A stretch of 64,000 nt of DNA from Coffea arabica (GCF_036785885.1 NC_092323.1:16190501-16254500), one strand, 5' to 3'; positions 11,756 to 25,094 are shown, numbered from the stretch's first letter. Translations and numbers: made by a program. The notes: a model not told the origin generated them from the letters alone.

Positions 11756-12590
11756 GGGATAATTTCAAAAAGCCCCCCTAAGGTTTTTCATAATTTCACT
11801 AGGCTCCCTTGAATTTTATAAAATTACACTTACCTCCTTTGGCAGAATTGTGGGCCTAATTGCTTATATCACATGGGATAAAACCCTAAGACATTTATGT
11901 CTTATTAGAAACTAATATTTAACGGTTGAGTAGTTAGGTCTAATTAACTATTAGTAACTAATTAATGAAACTAATTGCTTAGAAAAACTTTAATGATGAA
12001 TAGTAACTTGCAATTATAAAATAATTCCAATTGATATATCAAATGGCGCAATTTTTGTTACTAAAAGAACTTGACAATGACTAGAAATTTTTTCTAAAAT
12101 TCTTAAAACTGTGATAGTTGTAAAGTAATTTCATGGAAGTAAAGGAAAAAGGAGATAGAAGACAGCATAAATTCAAATTTTTTTTTTCTATTCAAAATCA
12201 CGTGAATCGTATTAAACCTCATGTTAAGAGACATGAGCGGCCTATTTTGCTAAATTTTGTGATCATTAGTGTAGTTTTATTGTTTTTCTTTGTTGTCTAA
12301 TATATTGAATGTGAACTTTTTGAATAGTGAAACGTATGTGTTAATTTTTTTCAACCTTTATTTATTTTCATTATTTTACTAATACAACTTATACAAAGGC
12401 ATAAGGGGTATTTATGGAATAAAATTTTTATCTCTCTCCTTAAAGTGCCTTTTTAATGATATTTTTCTTGACTTGAACTGATTTTGTTGTCAAAATCTTA
12501 ACCTCAAGAAAGGTTAGTGTAATTTTACAAATCTCAGGTGAGGCAAGTGACATTGTGAGAAATATCAAGAGAGGTTTCTGAAATTATCCC
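11756..12590. mobile_element. Non-autonomous DNA transposon with GGGATAATTTC ends, 835 bp
   Basis: The left end GGGATAATTTCA and the right end TGAAATTATCCC are inverted. Related text continues inward: CCCCCCTAAGGTTTTTCA at the left, AGAGAGGTTTCTGAAATT at the right. It is flanked by a near-perfect 9-bp repeat, TGAAATTTA on the left and TAAAATTTA on the right (8 of 9). It has no transposase. The same type of terminus recurs at 60860-61610 and as single-end relics near 34610 and 56810. Confidence 0.75.
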
Positions 12591-12726
12591 TAAAATTTAT
12601 CGGTGCCTCAAGCTAGCAACATTAGCAGTTCTACAGAACAATTCAAACAAATTCTTGCTAATACATACAAAGAAAAGCATTACCATAAAATTTACCATCG
12701 CTTTCATGATGAAACAATCCATGCCT

Positions 12727-12830
12727 ACATAACATGTTTTTGAATGTTTTTTCTGATGCAGACACACAACATGTTTTTGAATGTTTTTCCCCCTAATGCA
12801 GACACATAACAAGTTTTTGAATGTTTTTCT
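12727..12830. repeat. Three-copy tandem repeat, about 38-bp unit
   Basis: Three successive copies carry the phrase ACATGTTTTTGAATGTTTTT or a one-base variant, with ATGCAGACAC at the junctions. Confidence 0.75.
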
Positions 12831-13834
12831 AATTAGAAGTTTAAGAACACCTAACAATCAGGACATATTACTCAAACAGCAATAAACTGTAGCCGTTGTG
12901 ACTAAGATTATTCACGTAATATTTCTTACAAATTCAAACACGAAAATTACTAAACAAAAGGTAAAATTATCAGTATTAGACATAATAACTCCTGCCAATT
13001 CATCAATATGACAGATTTTAGCTGTAATTCCCTTGTCAAAAGGAACTGATCATCGTTTAGACTACTAAGAAAACAAAAAACTACCAATTAGATGGCATAT
13101 AGCCATCATCAAGGTTAAATTACAACTGTCATTTTTGCATGATAAGAACCTGCTGAGTAAACTAACAATTATCTGCTATACAACTTTAAAAATCACCATA
13201 ATTAACACACTGAATCCTCAATATTGAATTAACTACTGATTAACAAGAAGATATTATCCCCAACATTTCATTTTTCCTGCTGAAAACAAGAATACTGAAG
13301 AAATTAAAGCACCCCTCAACAGAAAAAGAAATAACCCTAGTTTGGCCCATCATTTTGAACTAGTGAAACTTCATGCTTGTAACTTTTTTGCATATTTCTG
13401 GCCCCTATTTTGCTTTCTTTCAATACTTCACAACTTGAATAAAACAATATGAGACTGCTAATAAATAACACGACCAATTTCAATTGCACCAATTATTTCC
13501 CTCCATTTTCTCGGCCAATCATTTCCAGGATATTTGCCCATAACTCAGAAGAAACTATGAAAAACTAAATATAAAGAGTGGGCTTGCCAAGCCTGAAGAT
13601 GACTTTCTTTCCTTGTACAGCGAAAATTAATTTAAAAAAAAAAAAAAACGAAAGGGATGGGATGCGTAAATGGTTGGGTTGTGGAGAGGTTAAGTTTTGC
13701 GGGCTTGTACTTGGGTGGACGAGTTGGCTAAGGTAACTTGTTTTCTGTCCAACAGCCCAACCAACCAAAGCCTTGAGGCTAAATTCACAATATTTCATAC
13801 GAAATAGGCACCATTTTTTGTTTTTAACAAAAAA
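12831..13834. other. Gene-free intergenic DNA
   Basis: I see no coding frame, RNA gene or clear repeat. A short poly(A) run lies near 13634. Confidence 0.5.
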
Positions 13835-14450
13835 GGTGAATTACAATAACCTTCCCTTCAAGTTTATGTAAAAGTTAGGGATCGACCTCCCCTCTTATTT
13901 TCAAAATAACATGGACCTCTCTTATCAATGCTTTCCATCAATCCAAAACTTACTAAAAATAGGTTTGATTTTACATTTTTGCCCTTTACCTTTCTTGTTA
14001 ATGTCCTTTGCATTTACTAAAAGAAAGTTGTCAATAAAAAAGAGTTGTAGTTCTCTCCGAAAACGAAAAATAAGTAGATAAAAGAGGGTTTCATCATGAA
14101 AATTGAAAAATTCATAGATTTGTCATTTTATTCTAGATTTTTTTTATACCCATTTATCAAAATAAAGACACTTGCACTTGTATCAATTTCTGTAATAAAA
14201 TGAGGTATTTCCAATTGTATATTTAACAAATATCTTAATACTTGGAAATCCAAACTCGTACATACATTAGCATTAGATACTGGAATCAAAAGATCAACTT
14301 ATTTGGTGACAAATTTAAAAAAAAGTACAATGATGATAACAATAAAAAAAAGAAGTTAAAACAAGATAGGAGGTCCCTATTACCATAAAATCAAGAAGGG
14401 ACATATCTGACTTTTGCAAAAACTAAAGGGGAGGTTATTGTTTTTTAACC
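13835..14450. mobile_element. Decayed foldback/MITE, about 616 bp
   Basis: The left arm contains AATAACCTTCCCTTCAAGTT and TAAAAGTTAGG. The right arm contains the matching complement AAAACTAAAGGGGAGGTTATT with GACTTTTGCAAAAA. The inverted match is imperfect, and no convincing target duplication remains. Confidence 0.55.
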
Positions 14451-14736
14451 AAAATAATAAAAATAAGAAGAACACCATACATGCATGATATGTTTTGTAT
14501 TCTTCACATTAATTTCTCTGTTTTAGCAAGTCATCACAATACAACATAGCAAGAACAAAAACCATTATGGATGAGTGATGTTAACCTAATTAAGGCTTTC
14601 AATTTCTCAATTCAAGCAACTCCTCCTCTTAATCCAAGACTAATTACATTCACATCTGCTAAAATTTTGATTGCCGATTACATTCATTGTACTGATCTCG
14701 CTCATGAACAAGGCATCGAATCCCAATACATATAAG

Positions 14737-16772
14737 TAGGGGTGTGCATTCGGTGCAAATTCGGTAATTCGGTGCACTGAATTCGGTGAATATAGTTATT
14801 CTACCTGTAAAAATTCAAACCGTTTTCAATTTCGAATTGGGCATAACCGAATTCATTCTGCAACCGATTTCAAATTCGAAAACGGTAATGAATTCGGTTA
14901 TTAAAAAAAAAAGATAAAAATACTCTGTTATCAGCTTAAGTTTGCAACGCTGCTTCCGTACACCTTACAAGCTATGAGGCTAATTGCAAACTAATTCTAA
15001 TTGCAAACTTACAGGCTACAAGCCTAGTAGCCTACAACACCAATTCAAAGGAAATCAACATCCAAATTATTAGATTCATTATGCTCCTAAATGTGTAATT
15101 TTTAATTTACAAATTGGGGCTCCTAAATTATAATACATTCATTATGCTCCTCAATGATTTATAAATTATTACTGATTTGATCCCCAAATTTATTCATAAT
15201 TGAACACATTACTTATGTTCTAATCATTTTGTGGTTTAATTGGCATTTATTTGATCACTTATACCTAGAATCCTTAGTCTATGATTTAAGAAACACATAA
15301 AAAGTGATTAACTTAAATTAGAATAAACCTTAGACTATACAATGATTGGTGATAATTTATGAATTTATAATTTACAATGATTAATAATAAGCAATATTAG
15401 TTAGTAGTTACAATGAATTTATAATTTACACTGATTAATAATAAGTACTATTAGTTACAAACTTACAAATTACAATGATTAGTGATAAGTTATATTAGTT
15501 ATAAACTTATAATTTATTTCAAATCAAAATAAAAACTTATTTACTTACACATGTTATTGTGAAAGTCAATACACTAATACATTGATTTGCAATTCACATA
15601 CATTCACTTACAGTCTTACACTGCTTAGTTGTTTTGTCTATACTTAAAGCCTTAAGATTAGTAAATAGATAATATGAATTTTAACTTATTTGATAACTTA
15701 TGCCTAAAATCATTAGTCTATGATTTAAGGAACACATAAAAAGTGATTAATTTAAACTAGAATAAACCTTAGACTGTACAATGATTAGTGATAATTTATG
15801 AATTTATAATTTACAATGATTAATAATAAGTAATATTAGTTACAAACTTACAAATTACAATGAGTAATGATAAGTTATATTACTTACAAACTTATAATTT
15901 ATTTCAAATCAAAATAAAACTTATTTACTTACATATATTATTGTGAAAGTCAATACATTAGTACATTGATTTGCAATTCATATGCATTCACTTACACGGC
16001 TAACTACTTAGTTGTCTTATCTATACTTAAAGTCTTAAGAATTAAGATTAGTGAATAGATAATATGAATTTTTATGTTAAATATGTAGAGTACACTAATA
16101 CTTGCAAGTTAGAGATTACGCATTCAAATATTCAATAATTCAAACATGAATGATGTATCAAATTACCAATATCTAAATTTAATTACTAATTATGTTTATT
16201 GTTTAATATTTAGTATTATACATATATGTGTTAATTATTATCTAATTCTAGTCATGTTACTCATGTATAAAATAATAAGTATTATAGTTATCTTATATTG
16301 TTATGTATTACTATATATTTGTATTATTATAGTCATATAACAATTAACAAATACTAAAATAATATATTGTACATTATTATATATTATTATTATTATAAGT
16401 ACATGATATGATGATAAATTGATAATACCATATACTAATTATTATTAATAGCATTTACCTATATAATATAATAAAGTATTAGTAGTATATACTAATACTA
16501 AATATCATTTATCTATATATTATATAATTTTATATACCAATTTGGTAATTCGAATGCGGTAATGCGGTACCCGATTTCAATTACCGAATTTGAATGCGAA
16601 ATCGGTTATTACCTAATTCATAATCTCATTACCTATTTCATACCATATTAGAATTCGGTGAATTTGGTACGTACCGAATTTGTACCAAATTACCAAATTC
16701 CCGATTTCAAATTACCGAATTGAATTTGAAATCGATTATGAATTCGGTAAGAACCGAATTTGCTCACCCCTA
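14737..16772. mobile_element. hAT-type non-autonomous element, 2036 bp, 8-bp TSD
   Basis: It begins TAGGGGTGTGCATTCGGT and ends TTTGCTCACCCCTA. The subterminal regions are dense with GAATTCGGT/ACCGAATT words, a typical structure for transposase binding. It is flanked by the perfect 8-bp repeat CATATAAG (14729-14736 and 16773-16780), as expected for hAT elements. The interior is very AT-rich, contains two direct repeats of about 400 bp (about 15250-15685 and 15686-16068), and has no transposase frame. The 64-codon frame at 16146 is chance AT-rich sequence. Confidence 0.85.
15250..16068. repeat. Internal direct duplication in the hAT-type element
   Basis: Two copies in tandem share long stretches such as CACATAAAAAGTGATTAA and GATAATTTATGAATTTATAA. 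They differ by scattered substitutions and small indels. The related element at 17172-18189 lacks both copies. Confidence 0.75.
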
Positions 16773-16780
16773 CATATAAG

Positions 16781-17163
16781 CAATGCATTACTAACAAAAA
16801 TAAATTAAATTAGGGGAAAGAGTAAACTTGCATTCATGACTCATCCCTTGCTTGGACTGGATTTTTGGTCATATGTTTGACTTGGGCAGTGCATTCCATC
16901 TCAAGTGGAATTCACTATAGAATAACTGGCCCAGATGTGGGAAGCATCAAACTGGACTTGCACCAAAAAGCACGCAATTTAGGAGTGTGTGCTTGCAGAT
17001 GCAAAAATTGATTTTGACTAACTAGAGCTTGATCGGGTTGTAAATTTATGTAAAAAAAATATAGTGTAGTGATATGAGACATGCGAGATAAAAATGTTAT
17101 TATGAAATGTGCCAAAGAATTATTTTAAAATTTTTTCTGCAAAAAATTCACAATCTAAACAAA
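16781..17163. other. Spacer between the two hAT-type elements
   Basis: About 380 bp of ordinary sequence with no gene seen. A 66-codon minus-strand frame has no recognisable feature. Confidence 0.4.
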
Positions 17164-17171
17164 CTCGCTAG

Positions 17172-18189
17172 TAGGGGTGAGCAAACGGTGCAAATGCGGT
17201 AATTCGGGTATATGAATTCGGTAAATTCGATTATTGGACTTATAGAAATTTAAACCGTTTTCAAATTCGAATTAGAGATACCCGAATTCATTTCACTTCC
17301 GAATTTGAATTCGGAAACGGTAATGAATTCGGATTAAATCTTTTAATTGCAATTTTCAGCCTAATTAAACCCTATTGCCAAGTTTAATAGCTACGCTGCT
17401 ATTGCAATCAATCTAATTACAAACTTACAGGCTACAACACCAAGTCAAAGGAAATCAACATCCAAATTATTACATGAATGATAAATATTAGTGAATAGAG
17501 ATATGAATTTTCATGTTAAATATGTAATGTAATTTTAGAGCACACTAATATTTGCAAGTTACAAGTTACGCATTCAAATATTTAATAATTCAAACATGAA
17601 TGATGTACCAAACTACCAATATCTAAATTCTAATTACTAATTATGTTTATTGTTTAATATTTAGTATTATACCTATACTTATTAATTTTTATCTAATTCT
17701 AGTCATGTATAAAATGATAAGTATTTTAGTTATGTTATGTATTGTTATATATTTGTATTATAATAATCATATAACAATTAACAAATATTAAAATAATATA
17801 TTGTATATCATTATATATTATTATTATCATAAGTACATGATAATATCATATACTAACTATTATTAATAGCATTTACCTATATAATATAATAATATATTAG
17901 TAGTATATACTAATACTAAATAGCATTTACCTATATATTATATAATTTTATAATTAATTTGGTATTCGAATACAGTAATATGGTACCCTATTTCATTTTA
18001 CCAAATTTGAATTCGAAATCTGTTATTATCAAATTCATAATCTCATTACCTATTTCATACCATATTAAAATTCGGTGAATTTGGTAAATAACGCTTTTGT
18101 ACCAAATTACTAAATACCCGATTTCAAATTACCAAATTGAATTTGAATTCGGGTATGAATTCGGTATATACCGAATTTGCTCACCCCTA
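17172..18189. mobile_element. hAT-type deletion derivative, 1018 bp
   Basis: It has the same termini as the element at 14737 (TAGGGGTGAGCAAA at the left, TTTGCTCACCCCTA at the right) and the same subterminal words. It is flanked by CTCGCTAG and CTCGCAAG, an 8-bp duplication with one mismatch. The interior matches both ends of the larger element, for example around AAGGAAATCAACATCCAAAT, but about 1 kb of the middle is missing. Confidence 0.82.
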
Positions 18190-18554
18190 CTCGCAAGATT
18201 GCCCTTATATGTTGCATTTGTGACAATTAACTAATATTTTGATTTGGATCACTTCAATTATTAGTTTAACTTGCACACAGTCCTATAGAGCTAAATTAGT
18301 GATTTAACAAAAGCATGAGCATATAAAAAAAAGAAAATAATGAGATATTTTAGTCTTTAGGATCTTTGATATCTTCACTAAATTTCATTATTGGTTTGGA
18401 ATCCAAACTTTGGATAGAGGTCATCTGATCATTGTGTTGCGGTTCAACTGTCTAGGAAGCACTTGGCTTGCAGTTCTCATTTACATGAGAAGTTGATGTA
18501 CTCATTCAAGAAAAGTATATATTGTTTTCTTTTATAGTAAAATTGATTTTCTGG

Positions 18555-18675
18555 TGAACCACTGGGGGTCGGTCTAAAGAAGGAAGGGCTTTTTGAATCT
18601 TTCTCGCTATCAAGTTCAAAATTTAAATCCTATATTAGAAGTGGGAAGAGTGTGAGAAGGAGTAGAAGAGTTAAA
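18555..18675 (+). mobile_element. SINE-like fragment, copy 1
   Basis: CCACTGGGGGTCGGTCTAAAG resembles a polymerase III A-box region. It is followed by AAGTTCAAAATTTAAATCC, a weak B-box-like site, and GGGAAGAGTGTGAGAAGG. The same order of phrases occurs at 30786-30965. Confidence 0.4.
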
Positions 18676-18699
18676 GAAAAAGATTTTTTTTGATATTTT

Positions 18700-20729
18700 A
18701 GTGTATTTAGAAAAAAAAATTTACCTTCTCTTTTTATGAAAATAAACATCCATACAAACTCTTTCAAGCAAAAATTTAACATATTTCTGCTTGCAAATTT
18801 ATATATTTCTCGAAACATCAAAAAGTGAAAGAACGGTATAAATTGGATTAGAAAATATCAGAGTAAGATTCAAATGCTTGGTTCAACACTCAAAATTTAT
18901 GGCAAGTACAGCGACTTCCTTAACTTCTCAAGGATAACCGGATAAAGAGATGTCACAATCTTCTAAAAAATTGGCTAAACACTAGGACTTTATTTGATAA
19001 TCCAATTCAACATTTTAACTTAATAGATTCAGTTTTAATATGTTTAGATGCGTTTGATAACAAAATATAAAACATTTAAATTAATTAAGTGGCACTGAAT
19101 TTTCTAAACAAAAGTTGCTCCAAAAAATAAGTGATAAACTATTCACTTATCACTTGATATGATATACACTTAAATATACCAGATTAGTACTTAACTATTT
19201 AGTAACATAAAGGATTCTTTTAGTTTTCAGATTTTATTTTTTATCAAACACACCCTAAATTGAAGTTATATGCTTACCAAAAACTGATACCCAGATTTGC
19301 ATTGCAATGTTTTAGAATTTCTGTAAAATAATATACTATAACAATATAATGTGTGTGAAATAAAAAGATAATTAAAAAATGAATCAAGAAAATGTTTCAA
19401 AAAAATTTCTATAAAATCATACTATTCAAACAGGAAAACTTGTGTAATTGAAAGATGTATGTGCTAATAAACTTTTCTATGCTTGCCTAACATCTATATC
19501 ATGTATTTTTTGGACAATTTGAAAATAGCAGCAATATATTAAGAGTTAATTTTATATATACTGACACTATATATATTATCATGAGTGGTTGCGTGGTACA
19601 TGCGTAAAATTTGGATTTCAAATTTAAATCAGATGAATTGGCATACATCTAATAGCGGCCGTATACATTATTAGTATATAGAAGATTAATTTGGAAAAAG
19701 GTTGGATTTGATGATAAGGTGAGGGAGATTATAAGTAGGGATATAGAAGGCTAATTCATATATTAATATGAGACCATAGGACTTCACTCACTTCATAACC
19801 TCAGCCCAAACAATCTGAAAGCCCAGTCTCCCTATTAGGACAATTTACCCCTTTCACATGATCATTTTTTTTTTTTTCTGGGAGAGGATTTGACCAAGAC
19901 AGAGGTTGTGGCTGGCTTGCATCTTTGCCTATCAAGTCAAATGACCACAAATTTCTATTAAGTAATACAATATTTTGAAACTAATCTTTTTTTTTGGTCA
20001 CTGTAATTATTTAAAACGTGGGTAAATTATACATTATTGAAATCTGATTAAATAACAACTATAGATTTTTTTTTGTAACAACTATAGATTTTGTTTGTCT
20101 GCACACCATACTTTATGGATCTTATGCATTTTAGGCTTTTCTAAATCTCACTCATTTACTCGTAAATCTTGGTATATGTTACATGCTTGCATCTCTACTT
20201 TTCTGGATCTCATCCATTTCTATTGTCAATATTGTCCTACACAATCCTATAAATGCATAGGTATTTTCTAAATCTTATTGTCAGTTATTTATTTCTCATG
20301 CATTGTCTTTCACCCCTTTCTAATTTCCACAGAATATGTCGACTGGCCACGGGCAATGAGTTTTTCTTTTTCTTTGTTGGATTTAAAAGAGACTTTAAGT
20401 CTTGTAAAGTACAATGAATGTGTTTCGTTGAAGTGCTTTTGCATTTTTATTTTTTTTGTATGCACGTTGATAACTAGACGAAGAGAAAGAAGTTGACTTT
20501 CCATAGTAGGAACAAATGCATCCACATTTGTTACTTGCTATGGACTTCTAATGGGACTAAATGCTAAAGGATTATCTCAATCAAGCACCTTTGATGAAAG
20601 AAAGGTGCCATTAATTTGAATGGTTTGAACGATCAGATATCTAGTTTAGCCAATCTAAGGTTTTTAATTTATTAGGACAGTTTAGAGTCTTAATTTCAAG
20701 ATAAGAGATTCGTGAAGTTGTACCCATAT
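18700..20729. repeat. Duplicated NLR-flank block A
   Basis: Collinear, diverged matches to about 29870-31914. Shared text includes ACATCAAAAAGTGAAAGA, CAAATGCTTGGTT, GCCTAACATCTATATC, TTCACATGATCA, GTATTTTCTAAATCTT and CATGCATTGTCTTTC, in the same order. A MITE-like insert (about 18990-19255, with TTTGATAA and TTATCAAACA ends) is specific to this copy. No gene is present. The 60-72 codon frames here have no domain. Confidence 0.7.
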
Positions 20730-22207
20730 TGACAGGCTGTCGATTCCTGTGCAATAATAAAAATAAATCTATTTGTCAATTAAAATAATCAAAATCCAAT
20801 TCTGAGTACTGGAGCAGGGAGTCTAGGTGTGCAATGGGTTATTTGATTCACCCTGTTCCCGAAGAATTTGCTTAACCCCATATACCAGAATGAGATTGGT
20901 TATTCACAAGAAATTATTGATTTGTAAACAGGACAAGTAGGGTCGTATCCTCAGGGATTGGAAAAAATTCGTTTCTTTTCAAATCCACAGTAACAAATGG
21001 GAGTTTTTGTATAAACGATGACAATCAAAGGAATTCAAATAAAAATAAATAGCTAACTAGAAATTAAATGACAATTCACTAAAATTAGAGTAATAATAAT
21101 TAAAGGTCTAGTCAAGAAATAACTTCAGCAATGGTTCACCTAATTGATCATCGATGCAAAGGGATTCCAATTATTTACTGATAAATAGGTTATAACTGTC
21201 AAACAAGCGATGACAGTCAATCCCTCCTTACTGTGTCGGTGATTAAGGTACGCCCGTTAATCACTGTTCTAATTGAGAAATAATCTTAGGTATGCCCATA
21301 AGATTTAATTCCCCAATTGCCTTACGTATTAGAGGAACCCTATTCTAACCAAATAACGCACTACCAGTGTTATTTTAGATTAGTCTGCGTATTCTCCTGA
21401 CACAAACCTAATCATGCCAGTTGTCACTATTTTGAGGCAATTAAACAATTACGAATTTAATACCCCAATTGACAATAGATTATTAAATCAACTCATTATC
21501 CGGATCCAAAACAATCAATTAATTAAATAATCATAAGCACTGCAATCAAGAAATATACAAATACCAATAAATAAGAAGAGAAGATAAAATTAAATCGATC
21601 TCATAATTTTTAGGCGAACCAAAACATCTGTTATTTCTTGACTAGAAAGGGGAATTTAGTTCATCTGGATACGAAAAACTCGCACAAAGGTGAAGCAACA
21701 GCCGTGGCCATCAATTTGGTAAATTCAATTCGTTGGAATACTGACGAAAAAGCAAAGCTACAGGAAGTGATTAAATGTCTTCACTTCATCTGGTCATACG
21801 AAGGAAGAAAAAGTTACTAAAGGACAAAACGGAGAATTTAAAGGCTAATCTGTAAAGTAGTGCTAGTTCTCTGCTATTTCTATTTCCTATCTAATTAGCC
21901 TACTGCTACTGTGCGGCGTCCCCTCCCTGAAGAAGAAGACTCCAGCCTTTTTGCTTTTTGAATGCTGTCTTCGGCCAAATTACCAAAAAGGGATCGCGTC
22001 TTGATATTTCAAAAATGCTCTTGGATGTCTGATACTTGAATTCTTTCCTGATGACGGTCAAATTAGTACTTGTTATGGTATTTTCGTTCTACTCCCTGAA
22101 ATAAATACAAATTGTCAAAAGTGAGTAGAATCTAGCAATTAATTCACATCGGATCAGGTAATAGGGGAAATTAATAATAAAATAAATGATAAATTTGTAA
22201 CCTATCA
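20730..22207 (-). mobile_element. LTR of a retrotransposon, 1478 bp, minus orientation
   Basis: On the plus strand it runs from TGACAGGCTGTCG to CCTATCA, so the LTR reads TGATAGG...CTGTCA on the minus strand. Immediately beyond, at 22208-22216, lies a minus-strand purine tract (GGGGGAAAT) that fits a polypurine tract next to a 3' LTR. The LTR is related to the solo LTR at 31915-33539, sharing CTAGGTGTGCAATGGGTTA and ACCCTGTTCCCGAAGA. The left flank is CATAT. The 60-codon frame at 21638 is not a gene. Confidence 0.75.
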
Positions 22208-23150
22208 ATTTCCCCCATACCTAAATCTTGCTTGTTCTCAAGCATGAGAACAGCAAACAAACACCAATATTTGACAATGGCTATTGCTCTATCTACCATA
22301 TTGTCAAGATACCAAGAAAACATAGATCAAGATCCAAGAAACATCACCCCGGTTAGCTTTTAAATCATAAACTCCTTCAATTCTAGGTTAACTAATCTAA
22401 GAAAAAGAAATGGCGCACAACATTTATCAGCAAATGGTCCAACTATTAACCAAAATCTCAACATTAAATCCATAATTCGGCAAGCTGACTTGTATCACAC
22501 ACTAACACAACCTTCATTTTTTTTCACGGTTTTTTTTCCTCTTTTTTTTTTCTTTTTCAATAGTAACAAAAGACTTAGTCTCTAGCCATTAGAGCCTTTT
22601 AACGCGAGCTCTAACATTTATCAGATGAAAGAGCCCGGTTACTCAGTTCCTATTGTCACGCGATCACGTACTCATAGCAATTACTACTTTTTTACGCGAG
22701 AATCGACACTTTTGGTGAAGATCCCCGGTTACTCAGTAGTAACAACTAGCGGAGTACAGTCAACTTTTATTCACAGTCAGATAACACAATAACTCAAAAT
22801 AACACAACAAAAAAAATAAAAATAGCCGCAGCTAGCCTCATTTCTTCAAACATGGAGAACTAAAATTAATAATTGGACCAATTCACATGAAAAATGCCAA
22901 CAATATTTCCTATGCCTGGAAAAATTAACCAAAAATTAGAAGAGTCAAACAATCACCGATATTTACCAAAGAGATGTTCTTGGACTCAACCACATTAACT
23001 TGATACATTTTTATTATTAAAACTTAGTAATAGCAGAATTAGAGTCAACAATCCAACATCAAACCTTAGTATTCACATGAGAGCTGATCACTAAAAAGAA
23101 AGTACCCGAAAACTAGACAAATAACAAACTAAAAATAAAAGAAAATGGTT
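22208..23150 (-). mobile_element. Retrotransposon internal fragment next to the 3' LTR
   Basis: Contains GCTTGTTCTCAAGCATGAGA and two copies of CGGTTACTCAGT. Read on the minus strand, this is the kind of non-coding sequence that precedes the polypurine tract in large plant retrotransposons. No protease, reverse transcriptase or integrase frame is present and no second LTR was found, so the element is truncated. The right boundary is approximate. Confidence 0.5.
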
Positions 23151-23690
23151 AAACCTCAATAATAATGGTAATTAAAATGACAAATTCCTTATTAAAAGTA
23201 TTTAGCGGTCCTTACATTCCATCTCCAATTGTTATGCGTGTGTCAAAGTTTCTTACCCAAAGAAATTTCTTACTCGAAATAGTGTAATTAATTGCATCAG
23301 CCACAATTTTAAAATTGTAAAATATATTAGTATATAAAAAAAATAGATGCTCTTGAAACAAAAGAGAAATAGATAAAAAGAAAAGTGTCCATATTTATTT
23401 GAAGAATCTTGATATGAATATTACGACACATATGTATAATTATGTTCTTTTGTTAATATGAAAAAGTACTGAAAGAAAAGCACAAGTAAAAGAATTCAAC
23501 AATTTCTATAAGTTGAATGTCAATTGACAACTAACCTCAGCAACAGTTAGAAAAAATGTAAATAATCTTTTATTCAACAATTACTAACCCAGTAACACTT
23601 AGAAAAACTGTAAATAATCCAAATTCACCTCACATTATTCAATTTAAATTTACAAAAAAAAATTGAAAAGTTCAACTAGAAAGAAATAAA

Positions 23691-23944
23691 GTACGGTTCA
23701 TATATTTTATTCTTAAATAATTAATTCATTCTAATTGTAAAATTGCATTTCATTTGCCTTAACAAGGAAAAATAACATTCAAAATGTTGATACAACTTTT
23801 TTCATTTATTTAAATTTGTACGGTTCATATATTTTATTCTTAAATAATTAATTCATTCTAATTGTAAAATTGCATTTCATTTGCCTTAACAAGGAAAAAT
23901 AACATTCAAAATGTTGATGCAACTTTTTTCATTTGTTTAAATTT
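23691..23944. repeat. 127-bp tandem duplication
   Basis: Two adjacent 127-bp copies start with GTACGGTTCATATATTTTAT at 23691 and 23818. I see only two differences between them, so the event is recent. Confidence 0.95.
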
Positions 23945-25094
23945 GTTGATTTTATTAGAAACTTAACCCTGGGTTTTATTTTTTTAAGTGAAAAAAGGCA
24001 CATCTAAATTCTTGCTGGTAAACGAGCTTTCCAAGGGGTAAAAGAAGGGATGAGTATGGTGAAAATAATTAGAATGATTAAAATCTAACAAGTCAATTTA
24101 TTTACTCTAATCCCCTTTAGAAATTGATTTTATGATTTAAGTCTTTACTTTGCTAATAATTATGAATTCTATTTATTAGACTTGCATTTGTAGAGAATGG
24201 AGATTTGTGTAATAAAACAAAGATTATGTAAACAAAAATGTAAGCTCTTTCATTAAAAAAAAAAGTGTGTTTCCTTGAAGAGAGAATTTTTGATGCAAAC
24301 AACCTCTTTCCGTCTCTGAAGATTTTAATTTGACTGTCATTAAGTTCTCTAGAGGAACAAACAATTGCAAAGCTGAGACTAGTTGAATAACAAAGTATAA
24401 ACATTGCTCAACAAAATTACCATTTCGTTTCTTTGATTTTTCATTTTGATCAGTTTGAATAGTTAATCACTTGGAATGGAAACTAAAAGATGAAACATCA
24501 AAAGAAAAAGCTTTAGAATATTTACTTTCTTTAGACATCCAAAAGTACCTTTGCTAATTTGAAGATAAAGAAAGTTTGCGAATGAAAACAGTAAAGAAGA
24601 AAGACACACGTAAAGATTACTCTTGTACAAGTTTTTTTTATTTCTGGATCTATAAGACACCCATTTGACGCAAATTTTACCATTCTTTTGCTACGCCCCT
24701 TCTCTATTGAAAAGTAGCATGACCAAGATGTATTTTTTTTTTCTAGTCTCCATTGAAAATAATTGTTGTATGTCTTAACATTTTAATTAATTGAGTGTAT
24801 GGTTCTTTGTTAAGGAAAAACAAAAGCAAGTTAAAAAGTTTCTGTTCTACTCTGATTCCAATACAAAGAAGGAAGAGAAAAGTGTGTCTTGCATATAAGC
24901 TTGTGCTCAGCTAGTTATAAGCATCACATCAAATCAATCTGTAGCAGCATTGAAGAAGATTTCAGGAATTGAGATTACACAAGTTTAAACTCTATTAAAC
25001 ATCAAACCAGAAAAGATCATGGAGAACATTTTACAAACAGTGTGTGATAGATAATGTTGGACTGATTGATGCGTGATTATGCTTGCCACTGCAG
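23945..25094. other. 3' flank of NLR1
   Basis: Much of about 24460-25094 is homologous to the 3' flanks of NLR2 (about 41490-41926) and NLR3 (about 48500-49460). Shared phrases are GAGAAAAGTG, TGTGCTCAGCTAGT, TAAGCATCA and AGCATTGAAGAAGATTTCA. It probably contains the 3' untranslated region. No separate gene was seen. Confidence 0.5.

Noticed and set aside
16146..16340. 64-codon frame as a membrane microprotein
   Set aside because: Lies in the AT-rich core of a hAT-type element. Its hydrophobic composition is expected from AT bias.
21638..21820. 60-codon plus-strand frame as a gene
   Set aside because: It lies inside an LTR and is not shared as an open frame by the related LTR.
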